Assembly (NCBI RefSeq): GCF_030122805.1
Contig: NZ_CP126080.1
Location: 1,369,001 to 1,433,000 of the forward strand
DNA: 64,000 nt
From: Mesobacillus sp. AQ2
Lineage (GTDB): Bacteria; Bacillota; Bacilli; Bacillales; Cytobacillaceae
Direction: 5' to 3'
Part shown: positions 25,521 to 34,784 of the stretch, piece after piece
Position numbering within the stretch: the stretch's first letter is position 1
How the letters are laid out: the number at the start of each line of letters is the position of its first letter
The notes under the pieces: model-generated
Told to the model about the DNA's origin: nothing
The model's input: only the letters and a program-made list of their open reading frames with translations
Databases searched by the model: none
Made by a program: the position numbers and the translations under genes

Positions 25521-25702
25521 CGTCCAGCTTCCGGCGAAAGAGGGACGAACGGCCCGATTATCAGTGACTCTGCAGGAGTATCGAATGTGGATGCCAAATT
25601 GATGGTATCTGCATCCCCGACCATTAGCAGCGAGGAACTTGAAACGCCAAGGATTCTGATGTCGCCAACGCAAATATCCCGGTTATAGACTTGAAAATTC
25701 AT
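25517..25702 (-). CDS. gerPD: spore germination protein GerPD
   Basis: This 61-residue coat protein starts MNFQVYNRDICVGDIRILGVSSSSLLMVGDAD and ends in a Pro/Gly-containing tail. The strand pattern GVSSSSLLMVGD recurs in the other small GerP proteins. It overlaps gerPC upstream and gerPE downstream by four bases each (ATGA junctions), a compact arrangement known from other Bacillus gerP operons. Confidence 0.9.
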   Translation of the reverse strand: MNFQVYNRDICVGDIRILGVSSSSLLMVGDADTINLASTFDTPAESLIIGPFVPLSPEAGR

Positions 25703-26316
25703 TCTGAACGACCTTCCTTTACATTATCTGGCAGGTTTTTGAGGAAGAGGAATACACCATTCTGAATCTCCTGCTTTAGCAGGTCAATCACTTGATTATT
25801 CATCTCCGGGCTTATTACCGTCCCATTCTCACCGGAGGACCTTTCCTTTAAATGTGCCGCCACTCTGCCAGACAACTGTTTTCTGATATCTTCTTTTATA
25901 AAAGTGAAATAAGAATCATCTACATTGATCCCCAGCTTCGCTTGAGCATCGCGATAGATACCCTCTAAATCCGTTTCAAGGTATTTGTACAGTGCTGTTT
26001 CAATTTCGATTGTCCTCTTAAACAGCTGTTTTCCAGGAGTAGGTACATTAACCGCTTTTTGATCTACCGAAAAATCATCAATTCCATCCAGTTCACTCGG
26101 GTTCAAGCCAATATTCAAAGTCCCTTCAAGAGTTTCTACCTTCAACTGGTCGAATTTGTACTCGATATTTCCAATTTGGACTGGAGGCCGATCCTTCAAT
26201 GCTGCAACTTCTTGCTGCAAATCCATGGCCATTTTTTCCAATTTGGATATCTTTTTGCTTTGGTGCTGTACATATAAATGCAGCTTTTTAACATATTCAT
26301 AAAATTCAGCATTCAA
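25699..26316 (-). CDS. gerPC: spore germination protein GerPC
   Basis: This 205-residue protein is the largest of the operon. A coiled-coil-like N-terminus (YEYVKKLHLYVQHQSKKISKLEKMAMDLQQEVAALK) is followed by an acidic-to-neutral helical domain. The likely start is TTG at 26316, giving MNAEFYEYVKK; GAGGTGA lies five bases before it. The GTG at 26325 is an alternative and overlaps that site. GerPC is needed for correct coat permeability to germinants in B. subtilis and B. cereus. Confidence 0.9.
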   Translation of the reverse strand: MNAEFYEYVKKLHLYVQHQSKKISKLEKMAMDLQQEVAALKDRPPVQIGNIEYKFDQLKVETLEGTLNIGLNPSELDGIDDFSVDQKAVNVPTPGKQLFKRTIEIETALYKYLETDLEGIYRDAQAKLGINVDDSYFTFIKEDIRKQLSGRVAAHLKERSSGENGTVISPEMNNQVIDLLKQEIQNGVFLFLKNLPDNVKEGRSE

Positions 26317-26350
26317 ACGAATCACCTCGCCTCGAACCAGTTTTTAAATG

Positions 26351-26602
26351 TTAGCTTCGTGTAACCGGAGCCTGTAAAGGAACCGCAGGTGTCTCAAGTA
26401 TTTCTGGTGTATATGATGTACCTGTTGTTATTTGGGAGGGATGCAGCGCCTCTGGAGCTGGTGCTATAAAGCCGCCCGTGTTATATAGGTTAGAAACTGG
26501 CTTGATCAAACCAGCACTGCCAATTTGCAGGACAGAAGAGTTCGATATTCCCTCAACCTTTAAAAAATTGATATTGATCGATTGTTGTATATAAAAATTC
26601 AA
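26351..26602 (-). CDS. gerPB: spore germination protein GerPB
   Basis: This protein of about 83 residues starts NFYIQQSININFLKVEGISNSSVLQIGSAG, the usual GerPB opening, with a Pro-rich C-terminus. I chose the TTG at 26602 because homologues begin MNFY and a GGGTGAT site lies just upstream; the GTG at 26617 that overlaps the gerPA stop has no ribosome binding site. Non-ATG starts in gerPB and gerPC may keep their output below that of gerPA. Confidence 0.88.
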   Translation of the reverse strand: MNFYIQQSININFLKVEGISNSSVLQIGSAGLIKPVSNLYNTGGFIAPAPEALHPSQITTGTSYTPEILETPAVPLQAPVTRS

Positions 26603-26616
26603 CCTAATCACCCGCA

Positions 26617-26838
26617 CTATACATTCAAATAATTTCCTTGATCAATTGCATCTTGGTCATAGGTATTTGTCGAGCTAAGATTATTGTGTATGGTCAATCC
26701 GTCTCCGGTATTGAATGAGCCCGCACCGGAGAAGGTTTTAGCGCTGGAACGGGGAGTTATTCTGTAGACATCGCCAATGTGGAAGACCGCACTGCTGCTA
26801 ATTGAAATGACCTGTATGACCCCAACTATTGCTGGCAT
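26617..26838 (-). CDS. gerPA: spore germination protein GerPA
   Basis: This 73-residue first gene product of the operon starts MPAIVGVIQVISISSSAVFHIGDVYRITPRSSAKTFSG and ends STNTYDQDAIDQGNYLNV, typical of GerPA. The ATG at 26838 follows AAAGGGTG; the apparent upstream in-frame GTG/TTG codons belong to that site. A sigma-K promoter lies about 30-60 bases upstream, fitting late expression in the mother cell. Confidence 0.93.
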   Translation of the reverse strand: MPAIVGVIQVISISSSAVFHIGDVYRITPRSSAKTFSGAGSFNTGDGLTIHNNLSSTNTYDQDAIDQGNYLNV

Positions 26839-26868
26839 GAGCAACACCCTTTATTTTGATTTCTTTAT

Positions 26869-26898
26869 TATCCTATGTGCCCAAATAAAGAATGTGAT
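26869..26898 (-). promoter_or_regulatory. sigma-K promoter of the gerP operon
   Basis: On the minus strand, CATAGGATA (plus 26869-26877) matches the sigma-K -10 CATANNNTA. ATCAC (plus 26894-26898) supplies the AC of the -35, 16 bp away. Mother-cell sigma-K control is established for gerP in B. subtilis. Confidence 0.8.
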
Positions 26899-27081
26899 TA
26901 AAATGCCTATTTGTTTCAAATAAGGAACTACACTAAACAAAGTTCCTATGAAAATTTCCTGTAAAATCAGCTATGAAAAATCATGTTATATAACAGTTGA
27001 ATTTTTGTATAACAGAGATGGAGATATGTTAATATATTTATATATTAAGAATTTTAAATTTATTATTACAGGAGGCAAATA

Positions 27082-28674
27082 ATGAACGTTCCATTGCTGT
27101 TGAACCAGTTTCTAGACCGTGCGGTATCGCTTTATGGAGACAAAAAGGCTATTTTTTCCGAGGACAGGGCGCTTACATATTCTGAGTTGAACGAAAGGGT
27201 AAACCAGCTTTCGGATGGTTTGAGGAAGCTTGGAGCCGGCAAAGGTGACCGGATTGCCTACCTTGCGCCAAATTCAATTGAAATGCTTGAAGGTTTTTAT
27301 GGTGTCTTCCAGGTCGGAGGTGTGATGGTGCCTTTGAACATTCGCCTTAAACCGGAGGATTATCTATTCATCCTTAACCACAGTGAATCCAAAGTGTTAT
27401 TTGTCGATCAGGATTTATACCATCTCGTCGAGCCAATCAAAAACCAACTGGAAACCGTGAAGGAAATCATTGTCCATTATAAGGAAGACAGCCTCGAGGA
27501 AATCGGATACGATGCGTGGCTTATACAGCATTCTCCCGAACCGTTCAAACGCGAAGAATTAGATGAAAATGATGTCTGCAGCCTCCTCTACACAAGTGGA
27601 ACGACTGGGAATCCCAAAGGGGTCATGCTTACCCACAGGAACAATTATCTGCACGCACTAAGCACGATGCATCATTTGCGGGTAAGCGATGAAGATGTCC
27701 TGCTGCATGTCCTGCCGATGTTCCATGTAAATGGTTGGGGGTCTCCATTTTATTACACGGCAAACGGCGCTTCTCAGGTCTGCTTTCGCAAAACGACCCC
27801 CGAGGCGATTTTCAGCGCATTGGAAAAGCATAAAGTCAGCGTGATGCATATGGCACCGACAGTTTTGAACGCCCTGCTCCAGTATTATGAAAAAAATGTC
27901 CCGAACATTGAGCAGCAGGTGCGTGTAGTCATCGCTGGGTCTGCACCGCCGCCAGCATTCGTTACCCGTGTCGAAAAAGAACTTGGCTGGGAGTTCATCC
28001 AGGTGTACGGAATGACGGAATCTTCCCCTTTAAGTACGATTTCTACAGTCAGATCGCACTTGAAGGAACTCCCATTGAATGAACAGTATCGGATGAAAGC
28101 GAAGGCAGGTATCTCGATGATTGGCTGCGAGGTCAAGGTTGTCAATGACTATGGTGAAGAGGTTGCACATGATGGCAAGGAAATCGGCGAAGTGATCACG
28201 AGAAGCAATGGAGTCATGAAAGGCTACTGGAAAAATGAAGAGGCAACCATGGAAACGATCCGCAATGGGTGGCTCCATACAGGTGATATGGCGACCGTAG
28301 ACGAATACGGGAATATCGACATTGTCGATCGTAAAAAAGATGTCATCATCAGTGGCGGGGAGAATATATCGTCCATTGAGGTCGAGGGGGCTTTGTATGA
28401 CCATCCGGCTGTCCTTGAAGCTGCAGTCATCGCCGTCCCGCATGAAAAATGGGGGGAGACCCCGCACGCATATGTCGTGTTACGTGAAAATGAACAAATC
28501 ACGGAAAAGGACCTTATTGCATTTTCCAGGGAGAAACTGGCCCATTTCAAAGCGATTACTGGGGTAACCTTTGTAAAAGAACTGCCAAAGACTGCTTCTG
28601 GGAAAATTCAAAAAGTCCATTTGAGGAATGAGTATTGGGAAACGAAGGGCAAGGCCGGAAGATTTGTGAATTAA
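27082..28674 (+). CDS. long-chain acyl-CoA ligase-type AMP-forming synthetase
   Basis: This 530-residue acyl-CoA ligase starts NVPLLLNQFLDRAVSLYGDKKAIF. Motifs are YTSGTTGNPKGVMLTH near residue 170, VYGMTESSPL, GWLHTGDMATVDEYGNIDIVDRKKD, GGENISSIEVE and the C-terminal LPKTASGKIQK with the adenylating lysine. The family converts fatty or related carboxylic acids to CoA esters; this subgroup is often annotated as medium/long-chain. The ATG follows AGGAGGC. It is a single-gene unit, and upstream it shares a 240-base region with divergent gerP. TATAACAG occurs twice, 19 bases apart (26989 and 27008), upstream of the gene, but I cannot assign a regulator. Confidence 0.9.
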   Translation: MNVPLLLNQFLDRAVSLYGDKKAIFSEDRALTYSELNERVNQLSDGLRKLGAGKGDRIAYLAPNSIEMLEGFYGVFQVGGVMVPLNIRLKPEDYLFILNHSESKVLFVDQDLYHLVEPIKNQLETVKEIIVHYKEDSLEEIGYDAWLIQHSPEPFKREELDENDVCSLLYTSGTTGNPKGVMLTHRNNYLHALSTMHHLRVSDEDVLLHVLPMFHVNGWGSPFYYTANGASQVCFRKTTPEAIFSALEKHKVSVMHMAPTVLNALLQYYEKNVPNIEQQVRVVIAGSAPPPAFVTRVEKELGWEFIQVYGMTESSPLSTISTVRSHLKELPLNEQYRMKAKAGISMIGCEVKVVNDYGEEVAHDGKEIGEVITRSNGVMKGYWKNEEATMETIRNGWLHTGDMATVDEYGNIDIVDRKKDVIISGGENISSIEVEGALYDHPAVLEAAVIAVPHEKWGETPHAYVVLRENEQITEKDLIAFSREKLAHFKAITGVTFVKELPKTASGKIQKVHLRNEYWETKGKAGRFVN

Positions 28675-28788
28675 TAGATTGCGGGGGATGCCGTTACGTG
28701 GTGTCTCCTTTCTATAAGATTATATGCATGTTATCCAATCCATATATAAGCTTGGCTAGTGGTTTCTATGCTGGATCCTCCTTTCCTT

Positions 28789-28818
28789 TTGCCAGGTTCG
28801 CTGATAGTGTGATATACA
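28789..28818 (+). promoter_or_regulatory. sigma-A-like promoter for the DUF418 gene
   Basis: TTGCCA (28789-28794) and TATACA (28813-28818) are 18 bp apart. The gene starts at 28858 behind GAGGGGG. Confidence 0.45.
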
Positions 28819-28857
28819 TAGATTATATGTTAAACATTGGATGGAATGAGGGGGAAA

Positions 28858-30039
28858 ATGGATAGTAACGGAAGGGCATCGGGAAGGATTGTTTCGATCG
28901 ACCGGATGCGGGGTTTTTCATTGTTAGGGATTTTTCTTGTCAACATGATTTCATTCCACTCACCGTATTTTTATATTGATCCTGAAACATGGTGGGAGGG
29001 AAATATAAATTTATTTACATACAGATTCATTGATGTGTTGATCCAGGCAAGTTTTTATCCGTTGTTTGCGATGTTGTTTGGATATGGGCTGGTGATCTTA
29101 AGGGAGCGTATCCTCGATAAAGGTCTGAAGTTCACCCCGCTTGCCGTAAGAAGGCTTTCGCTGCTGCTGCTGATTGGCTGTATCCATGCTTTCTTTATAT
29201 GGGAAGGGGATATCCTCATAACCTATGCAGTCTGCGGTTTTGCCTTTCTTTTATTCCTGGGATGGAGCGCAAAAAGGTTGATGATTGCAGGTTTGGCCAT
29301 CTATATTGTCCCAAATCTCCTTCTCGTGCTGATGCTTGGAGCAGCCTCGGCGGTGGATGGAGGGGCAGAATTTTCAATGTATGATGGACAGGCTGCAGAA
29401 CAGGCAATAAATGTCTATCGAACTGGGAGCTTTGCCGAAGTGACAGAGCAAAGAATGACAGAGTGGTATAAAAATAATAATCTCATGGGTTTGTTTTTTT
29501 ATTTAATCACAATTCTGCCTTTGTTCATGTTTGGAGCAGGTGCGGCCAAAATGAGGCTGTTCGAAAAAGTACACAGGAATAAGAAAAAGATCAGGACATA
29601 CGCAGCCGCACTTTCTATTCTCGGTCTGTTGATCAAGTCAATTCCGTACCTTTATGGAAGAACATTGATGACTGATTATGCCCAGGATATTTTTGGAGGT
29701 GCAATGCTGGCGATGGCTTATGCGCTGATCATTGCCCTTCTATCCGAGCACAGGAAAATGGACAGGGTCCTTTACCCGCTCGAAGCTGCCGGGAGGCTGT
29801 CAATCAGCAACTACTTATTCCAGTCTATCTTCTCAACGATGATTTTTTACAGTTACGGACTCGGTTACTATGGCGATGTGTCCATATTTGCTGGAACAAT
29901 GCTGGCTCTTGCCATCTATGCAAGTCAATTAGCTGTCAGCAGCTGGTGGGTCAAAAGGTTTTATTATGGACCGGTCGAATGGCTGTGGCGAAGCGGTACT
30001 TATTTAAAGAAACAGCGTTTTAAAAAGGGTGCAGCCTGA
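28858..30039 (+). CDS. DUF418 (YeiB/YxaH-type) membrane protein
   Basis: This membrane protein has 393 residues and about ten hydrophobic segments. The N-terminal RIVSIDRMRGFSLLGIFLVNM motif and the later FGYGL and SNYLFQSIFSTMIFYSYGLGYYG segment are hallmarks of the DUF418 family, an acyltransferase-3-like group of unknown substrate. The ATG at 28858 follows GAGGGGGAAA; the in-frame ATG at 28837 lacks a site. The stop overlaps the ATG of the next gene by one base, so the two are co-translated. Confidence 0.87.
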   Translation: MDSNGRASGRIVSIDRMRGFSLLGIFLVNMISFHSPYFYIDPETWWEGNINLFTYRFIDVLIQASFYPLFAMLFGYGLVILRERILDKGLKFTPLAVRRLSLLLLIGCIHAFFIWEGDILITYAVCGFAFLLFLGWSAKRLMIAGLAIYIVPNLLLVLMLGAASAVDGGAEFSMYDGQAAEQAINVYRTGSFAEVTEQRMTEWYKNNNLMGLFFYLITILPLFMFGAGAAKMRLFEKVHRNKKKIRTYAAALSILGLLIKSIPYLYGRTLMTDYAQDIFGGAMLAMAYALIIALLSEHRKMDRVLYPLEAAGRLSISNYLFQSIFSTMIFYSYGLGYYGDVSIFAGTMLALAIYASQLAVSSWWVKRFYYGPVEWLWRSGTYLKKQRFKKGAA

Positions 30040-30551
30040 TGGAAAAAATCATGATCATTGGCAACGGGGGTGCGGGGAAATCAACACTTGCCAGAAAGCT
30101 GGGAGTGGTTCTTGCCAAAGAGGTATACCATCTTGATGCCTTGTTTTGGAAACCTGGATGGGAAACGACTGCAAGTGATGAGTGGAAGGCTATTTTAACA
30201 GAAATCATGGCAAAAGATTCATGGATCATGGATGGAAACTATGGCAGCACAATCGAGATGAGAGAGCGGGCAGCGGATACAATCATCTTCCTCGATTACT
30301 CTACTTCAAGATGCCTCTATGGTATTTTCAAAAGGCGTGTCATGTATCATAAGAAATCGCGGCCTGATATGAATGAAGGCTGTGAGGAAAAGCTTGATTG
30401 GACATTCATAAAGTGGGTGGCAGGATATAAGCGTAAAAAAACACCAGGAATCCTTGCATTCCTGGATGAGATGAAAACATCTGGTAAAGAAATTCATCAT
30501 TTCACAAAACCTCGGGATACCGAGCATTTCATTACACGAAACAATGAATAA
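30039..30551 (+). CDS. small P-loop kinase-like protein (FlaR/topology-modulation family)
   Basis: This 170-residue P-loop protein has Walker A IGNGGAGKSTLARKL (residues 7-21) and starts MEKIMIIG. The pattern VYHLDALFWKPGW, WIMDGNYGSTIEMRERAADTIIFLDYS is that of the adenylate-kinase-like group often annotated DNA topology modulation protein FlaR. True activity in this group is not established; nucleotide kinase chemistry is plausible. It is coupled to the DUF418 gene by a one-base overlap. yisK follows after 14 bases. Confidence 0.82.
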   Translation: MEKIMIIGNGGAGKSTLARKLGVVLAKEVYHLDALFWKPGWETTASDEWKAILTEIMAKDSWIMDGNYGSTIEMRERAADTIIFLDYSTSRCLYGIFKRRVMYHKKSRPDMNEGCEEKLDWTFIKWVAGYKRKKTPGILAFLDEMKTSGKEIHHFTKPRDTEHFITRNNE

Positions 30552-30565
30552 AGGGGGCAATTCAA

Positions 30566-31474
30566 ATGAAATTCGCAACAGTAAAAAATGAAAAAGGCAA
30601 ATGGATCGGAATCGTAAATGAAGAAGGAAGTCATGTTTTGCCACTGCAAGAAATTCATGAAAAAATGGGTGGCGAAAATTTTTTTTCATCTGACATGATT
30701 GAAGCCATATCGCTAGGCGACAAATTTCTTCAGGAAGCTGAAAAGACAGTTCAATGGGTAAGGGATAACAAGCTGGAAAGTGAACATTACCTTCCGCTAT
30801 CATCCGTTGAATTGCTGGCGCCAATTCCCCGTCCGGGCAAGAATATTTTCTGTGTCGGGAAAAATTACGCTGAGCATGCGATCGAAATGGGGAGCAAGGA
30901 AGATATTCCCGAGCATGTCATGGTATTTACCAAAGCACCTACGACTGTCACCGCCCATGAACAAGAAATTTTAACCCATAGTGAATTGACAGAGCAATTG
31001 GACTATGAAGGTGAACTGGCAGTTGTCATCGGCAAGAAAGGGAAAGGAATTAAAAGGGAAGAAGCACTGGATTACGTTTTTGGCTACACAATTATAAACG
31101 ATGTTACGGCCCGCGACCTCCAGGCAAGGCATAAACAGTTTTTCATTGGCAAAAGCCTTGATACGACATGCCCGATGGGACCATGGATTGTACATAAATC
31201 AACAATCGCCAATCCGAATCAACTGGATATAAAGACAACTGTTAATGGTGAAGTAAGGCAGGACTCCAATACAGAAAACTTCATTTTTCCGGTTGAAGAG
31301 GTTATTTCCGTGCTTTCACAAGGGATGACGCTGGAGCCGGGTGATATCATTGCGACCGGAACACCGGCAGGAGTAGGGAAAGGCTTTAAGCCGCCAAGGT
31401 TCTTGAAAGCCGGGGATACCATTGAAATATCGGTTGAAGGCATTGGGACGTTAAGGAATACAGTGACAAATTAA
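30566..31474 (+). CDS. yisK: fumarylacetoacetate hydrolase family protein YisK
   Basis: This 302-residue FAH-fold enzyme starts MKFATVKNEKGKWIGIVNEEG. The FAH core opens at IFCVGKNYAEHAIEMG. The metal site region has LDYEGELAVVIGKKGK with the ligand glutamates, and the end has GDIIATGTPAGVGKGFKPPRFLKAGD. It matches B. subtilis YisK, reported to decarboxylate oxaloacetate and to affect cell shape through Mbl. Synteny with gerP and yisL supports orthology. The ATG follows AAAGGGGGC. Confidence 0.9.
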   Translation: MKFATVKNEKGKWIGIVNEEGSHVLPLQEIHEKMGGENFFSSDMIEAISLGDKFLQEAEKTVQWVRDNKLESEHYLPLSSVELLAPIPRPGKNIFCVGKNYAEHAIEMGSKEDIPEHVMVFTKAPTTVTAHEQEILTHSELTEQLDYEGELAVVIGKKGKGIKREEALDYVFGYTIINDVTARDLQARHKQFFIGKSLDTTCPMGPWIVHKSTIANPNQLDIKTTVNGEVRQDSNTENFIFPVEEVISVLSQGMTLEPGDIIATGTPAGVGKGFKPPRFLKAGDTIEISVEGIGTLRNTVTN

Positions 31475-31489
31475 TAGATATAATCTCCT

Positions 31490-31520
31490 GATTCTCCTTA
31501 TAAATTATAGGGAGAATTTT
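31490..31520 (+). terminator. terminator after yisK
   Basis: GATTCTCC-TTA pairs with TA-GGGAGAATT around an A/T loop and is followed by T-rich sequence. Confidence 0.65.
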
Positions 31521-31614
31521 TATTATATTATTATAATTTTAGAAATATTTCATATTTTCTGTAATTTTTGCAGGAGTTTTTACCCATACATGAGAATATA
31601 TTTGTGGCAGTGAT

Positions 31615-31628
31615 TGAATACTCATTCA
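31615..31628. promoter_or_regulatory. dyad TGAAT-N4-ATTCA upstream of the YhgE-like gene
   Basis: This perfect 5+5 bp inverted repeat lies about 45 bases before the ATG at 31671, close to TTGACA (31635-31640) and TATATA. The shape fits a TetR-type operator. In B. subtilis yhgE lies beside the TetR-type gene yhgD, but no regulator gene is present here. Confidence 0.45.
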
Positions 31629-31670
31629 GTCGCTTTGACATATATATATAATTCTCATGGGGGAGTATGA

Positions 31671-34292
31671 ATGAATTGGTTTAGTTTGTTTTTGGCTCAA
31701 ATGTCCCAGCTGGCATCGAGTAAAGGGGTACTCTATTCTGTAATAGCAGCCTTGTTAGTGCCAATCGTCTATGGCGGAATCCTGCTGTCTCCAGATTGGG
31801 GACCGTACGATAATCTCTCCAATCTGCCAGTTGCGATTGTCAATAATGACAGAGGTGCCATTTCCGGGGACGAGCCCCTTAATGTCGGCGAAGATCTTGT
31901 GGCAGACTTGAAGAAAAGCAATGACTTAGGCTGGAAGTTTGTAGATTCAGAGGAAGCAGAAGAAGGATTGAGAAGCTTTAAATATTACATGGTCATTGAA
32001 ATTCCGCAAGACTTCTCTGAGAGAGTGACGACAGTTCTTGAACCAGACCCGAAAAGGTTGGAACTCAATTATATCCAGAATGAGGGCCTTAATTTTATGG
32101 CCGCACAGGTCACTAAAAGTGCAACTGAAAAGTTAAGGGAGAAGCTGGCAAACAAGATAACGGAAAAGTATGCGAATAATATCTTCGCGAGTCTTGGTGA
32201 AGTATCAGATGGATTTAAGACAGCAGCTGATGGTTCTGCGCAACTGCATGATGGAACAGCTGCACTCCAGGATGGAACCGGGCTTCTATTGACTTCTCTA
32301 AATGAGAAGTCAGCGGATATTTCCAAGCTTGCGGCTGGAACTCTGGAACTAAAAAGCGGTACTGGTCAATTGGCCGGCACATTAGCAGAAAAACAAGGAA
32401 GTATTTCCGAATTGGCTAATGGTTCAAAGGAGCTCGCAGCCGGTACGGCTCAATTGGCAGGAAGCTTGAAATCTAAACAAAGCGATATTACAAAACTTGC
32501 AAACGGCTCTAAAGACCTGAAAAACGGTACTGGCCTGCTATTAAGCTCTCTTAATGAAAAGTCAGCGGACATTACAAAACTTGCGGACGGATCAGCTGAT
32601 GTAAATGCAGGGACTGGATTGCTTCTGCAAAAGCTTAAAGACGGGCAGCCGGGCATTACTCAGTTGGCTGCGGGTGGTAAGCAGTTAGAAGAAAAAATGC
32701 CAGAGCTTAAGGCTGCTACTTCCGAAGTCTTGGCTGGTTTACAAGCTGCACAACAGGCTGTAAAGGTAATTGGACCTGGAACTAAAGAAGTGGCGGACGG
32801 GATTGGCGAAGTAATTACAAATTCTCAAAATCTAGGAAGCAATCTGCAAAACCTGACTGTACTGATAGAATCATATCTTGCTAAGAACCCAAGTTTAGCC
32901 ACAGATAAAGAATTTTTAACTATTTTAGGGACGAGCCGAGGAATCAGGGATGCTGCCACAAAACCAGAAAATGCAACCAAACTACAAGAACTGAAAGATG
33001 GAGCGGATCAGATTGCTGCAGCGTTCAATGAAAAAATTCCTGCAGAACAAGGATCACTGGCATCAGGAATTACTCAACTGGCAGAAGGGCAGAAATTAAT
33101 AAACAATGGAGTAGCTGATTTAGCAGCAAAAGCCCCAGCCCTTTCTGCCGGAACAGCAAGTGTAGCGGCAGGCTGGGATGAAATGATCACTAAGGTCGGT
33201 TTGCTTCATGATGGAACATCTCAAATAGCTGCAGGAAATAAATCGGTCAATGCAGGGTGGGGAACCATCACAGCAGGAGTTAAGGAGCTTGATGGGGGAG
33301 CAGCGCTAATCTCTGCCGGGAATCAAACGGTAGATAAAGGCTGGAAGGAGCTCGCTGCTGGTGCGACAAAAATCCATTCAGGTGCAGCTCAGGTCAGCGA
33401 TGGAAATGCTGCCGTAGATAATGGATGGCGTGAGCTGACAGCTGGTGCTTCCAAGATTCATTCTGGAGTTGTCCAGGTTAGCGACGGAAATGTAAGTGTC
33501 GAAAAAGGTTGGGGAGATCTGACAGATGGAGTAACAAAATTGAATGATGGAGCCGGGAAACTTTATGATGGAAGCGGTGAATTGGCTGCCGGATTAAAGG
33601 ATGGAGCCGAGGAAACTGGTAAAATTAAAGCTAATGAAAAAAATATCGGCATGTTCGCCTCACCGGTGGAACTAATTAGTAACAAAGTCAATGGCTATTC
33701 ACTTTACAGAGATTCTTCTGCGCCATATGTAATGACGCTTGCATTATTCGTGGGGATATTAATCATGTCAATGTTCATCAATTTCAACAAGCCTCAGGAA
33801 CTAAATGTATCCAAGGTGGGCTGGTTTGCCGTGAAATTTTTGAATCTTGCTTCCCTGGCCGTTGTTCAGGCAATCCTTCTATCCATCGTGGTCCTCGCAT
33901 TCCTGGGATTGCAGGTTACAAACCCAGTTGGATTCATAATGTTTGCTATACTGGTTAGTATTGTATTTGCGGCAATAGTTATGTTCTTTGCTTCGTTTGG
34001 GAATATCGGCCGGTTTATTCTTTTTGCATTAGTTGTCATGCAGCTTTCGACAACTGGATCAAACCTTCCAATTGATATGCTGCCAGAGAACCTGCGAAGT
34101 TTAAGTGCCTACTTGCCATTTACTTATTCAATTGCAGGATTTAAAGCTCTGATTTCACTAAATGATTTTTCAATGGCGTTGAGGAATCTGGGTGTTCTTC
34201 TTGGTTTTCTGATCCTGTTTGCTTTGATGACTGTAACAGTCTATTTATTTAAGACAAAAGAACAACCTCAACATACCGATTTGGCCATGTAA
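31671..34292 (+). CDS. YhgE/Pip-type membrane protein with long repeat-rich ectodomain
   Basis: This 873-residue protein has one N-terminal membrane segment (about residues 20-40), an ABC-2-type extracellular start (LPVAIVNNDRGA), a very long extracellular coiled region, and five or six C-terminal membrane segments (about 690-865) ending with a short cytoplasmic tail. The YhgE/Pip family (phage infection protein, EsaA/YueB relatives) includes phage receptors and secretion-linked proteins. The ectodomain has two blocks of repeats: about 35-residue units with GTGLLLxSLNEKSADITKLAxGS (about 200-345), and units with GNxxVxxGWxxLxxGAxKIHSGAxQVSDGN (about 520-650). Family members are often nearer 750-800 residues, so this copy appears expanded. 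Confidence 0.88.
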   Translation: MNWFSLFLAQMSQLASSKGVLYSVIAALLVPIVYGGILLSPDWGPYDNLSNLPVAIVNNDRGAISGDEPLNVGEDLVADLKKSNDLGWKFVDSEEAEEGLRSFKYYMVIEIPQDFSERVTTVLEPDPKRLELNYIQNEGLNFMAAQVTKSATEKLREKLANKITEKYANNIFASLGEVSDGFKTAADGSAQLHDGTAALQDGTGLLLTSLNEKSADISKLAAGTLELKSGTGQLAGTLAEKQGSISELANGSKELAAGTAQLAGSLKSKQSDITKLANGSKDLKNGTGLLLSSLNEKSADITKLADGSADVNAGTGLLLQKLKDGQPGITQLAAGGKQLEEKMPELKAATSEVLAGLQAAQQAVKVIGPGTKEVADGIGEVITNSQNLGSNLQNLTVLIESYLAKNPSLATDKEFLTILGTSRGIRDAATKPENATKLQELKDGADQIAAAFNEKIPAEQGSLASGITQLAEGQKLINNGVADLAAKAPALSAGTASVAAGWDEMITKVGLLHDGTSQIAAGNKSVNAGWGTITAGVKELDGGAALISAGNQTVDKGWKELAAGATKIHSGAAQVSDGNAAVDNGWRELTAGASKIHSGVVQVSDGNVSVEKGWGDLTDGVTKLNDGAGKLYDGSGELAAGLKDGAEETGKIKANEKNIGMFASPVELISNKVNGYSLYRDSSAPYVMTLALFVGILIMSMFINFNKPQELNVSKVGWFAVKFLNLASLAVVQAILLSIVVLAFLGLQVTNPVGFIMFAILVSIVFAAIVMFFASFGNIGRFILFALVVMQLSTTGSNLPIDMLPENLRSLSAYLPFTYSIAGFKALISLNDFSMALRNLGVLLGFLILFALMTVTVYLFKTKEQPQHTDLAM

Positions 34293-34299
34293 TGGCTGG

Positions 34300-34329
34300 G
34301 GGACATCCTGAAAAGGGTGTCTCTTTTTT
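34300..34329 (+). terminator. terminator after the YhgE-like gene
   Basis: GGGACATCC pairs with GGGTGTCTC (two G-U pairs) around a 6-base loop, followed by a T-run. Confidence 0.8.
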
Positions 34330-34414
34330 CATGTCTGGCAGATTACCTTATACTTATGAAATTCCTATTGAATATGTTATGATATTTTAGACTTTACTAT
34401 TAGGAGGACGGTAC

Positions 34415-34768
34415 ATGGTACATGCCCATATGACAGCCTGGTTTTTGGCTCTTGTTTTATTCTTCGTTGCACTAGGACTACATAAAAGCGGTAAGGAAAA
34501 GGGCGCTAAAATTGTCCAGATGGTCCTTAGATTATTTTACGTGCTGATCCTATTGACTGGCTTCTGGCTTCTTTTCAGCATCAATATCAACATTATGTAT
34601 GTGCTGAAAGCAGCGGTTGGCCTGTGGGTCATCTCTATGCTTGAAATGATCTTGATCCGTACAAGAAAGAACGAAAAGGCATCTATTTTGTGGGTGCAAT
34701 TCATCGTCGCAATCTTGCTTGTACTATATTTAGGTTTCTCACTTCCGCTCGGAACAGACTTGTTCTAA
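34415..34768 (+). CDS. yisL: YisL family (DUF1516) membrane protein
   Basis: This 117-residue protein has four hydrophobic segments. It starts MVHAHMTAWFLALVLFFVALGLHKSGKEKG and ends with LYLGFSLPLGTDLF, the features of the DUF1516/YisL family. The function is unknown. B. subtilis has the order yisK-yisL; here the YhgE-like gene is inserted between them. The ATG follows TTAGGAGGACG. Confidence 0.9.
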   Translation: MVHAHMTAWFLALVLFFVALGLHKSGKEKGAKIVQMVLRLFYVLILLTGFWLLFSININIMYVLKAAVGLWVISMLEMILIRTRKNEKASILWVQFIVAILLVLYLGFSLPLGTDLF

Positions 34769-34784
34769 ATAGGATTTGTCGAAA

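Noticed and set aside
26989..27015. TATAACAG pair before the acyl-CoA ligase at 27082 as another SARP-type box
   Set aside because: The period is 19 bases and the motif differs from TGTAACT; the geometry to a -10 does not fit.
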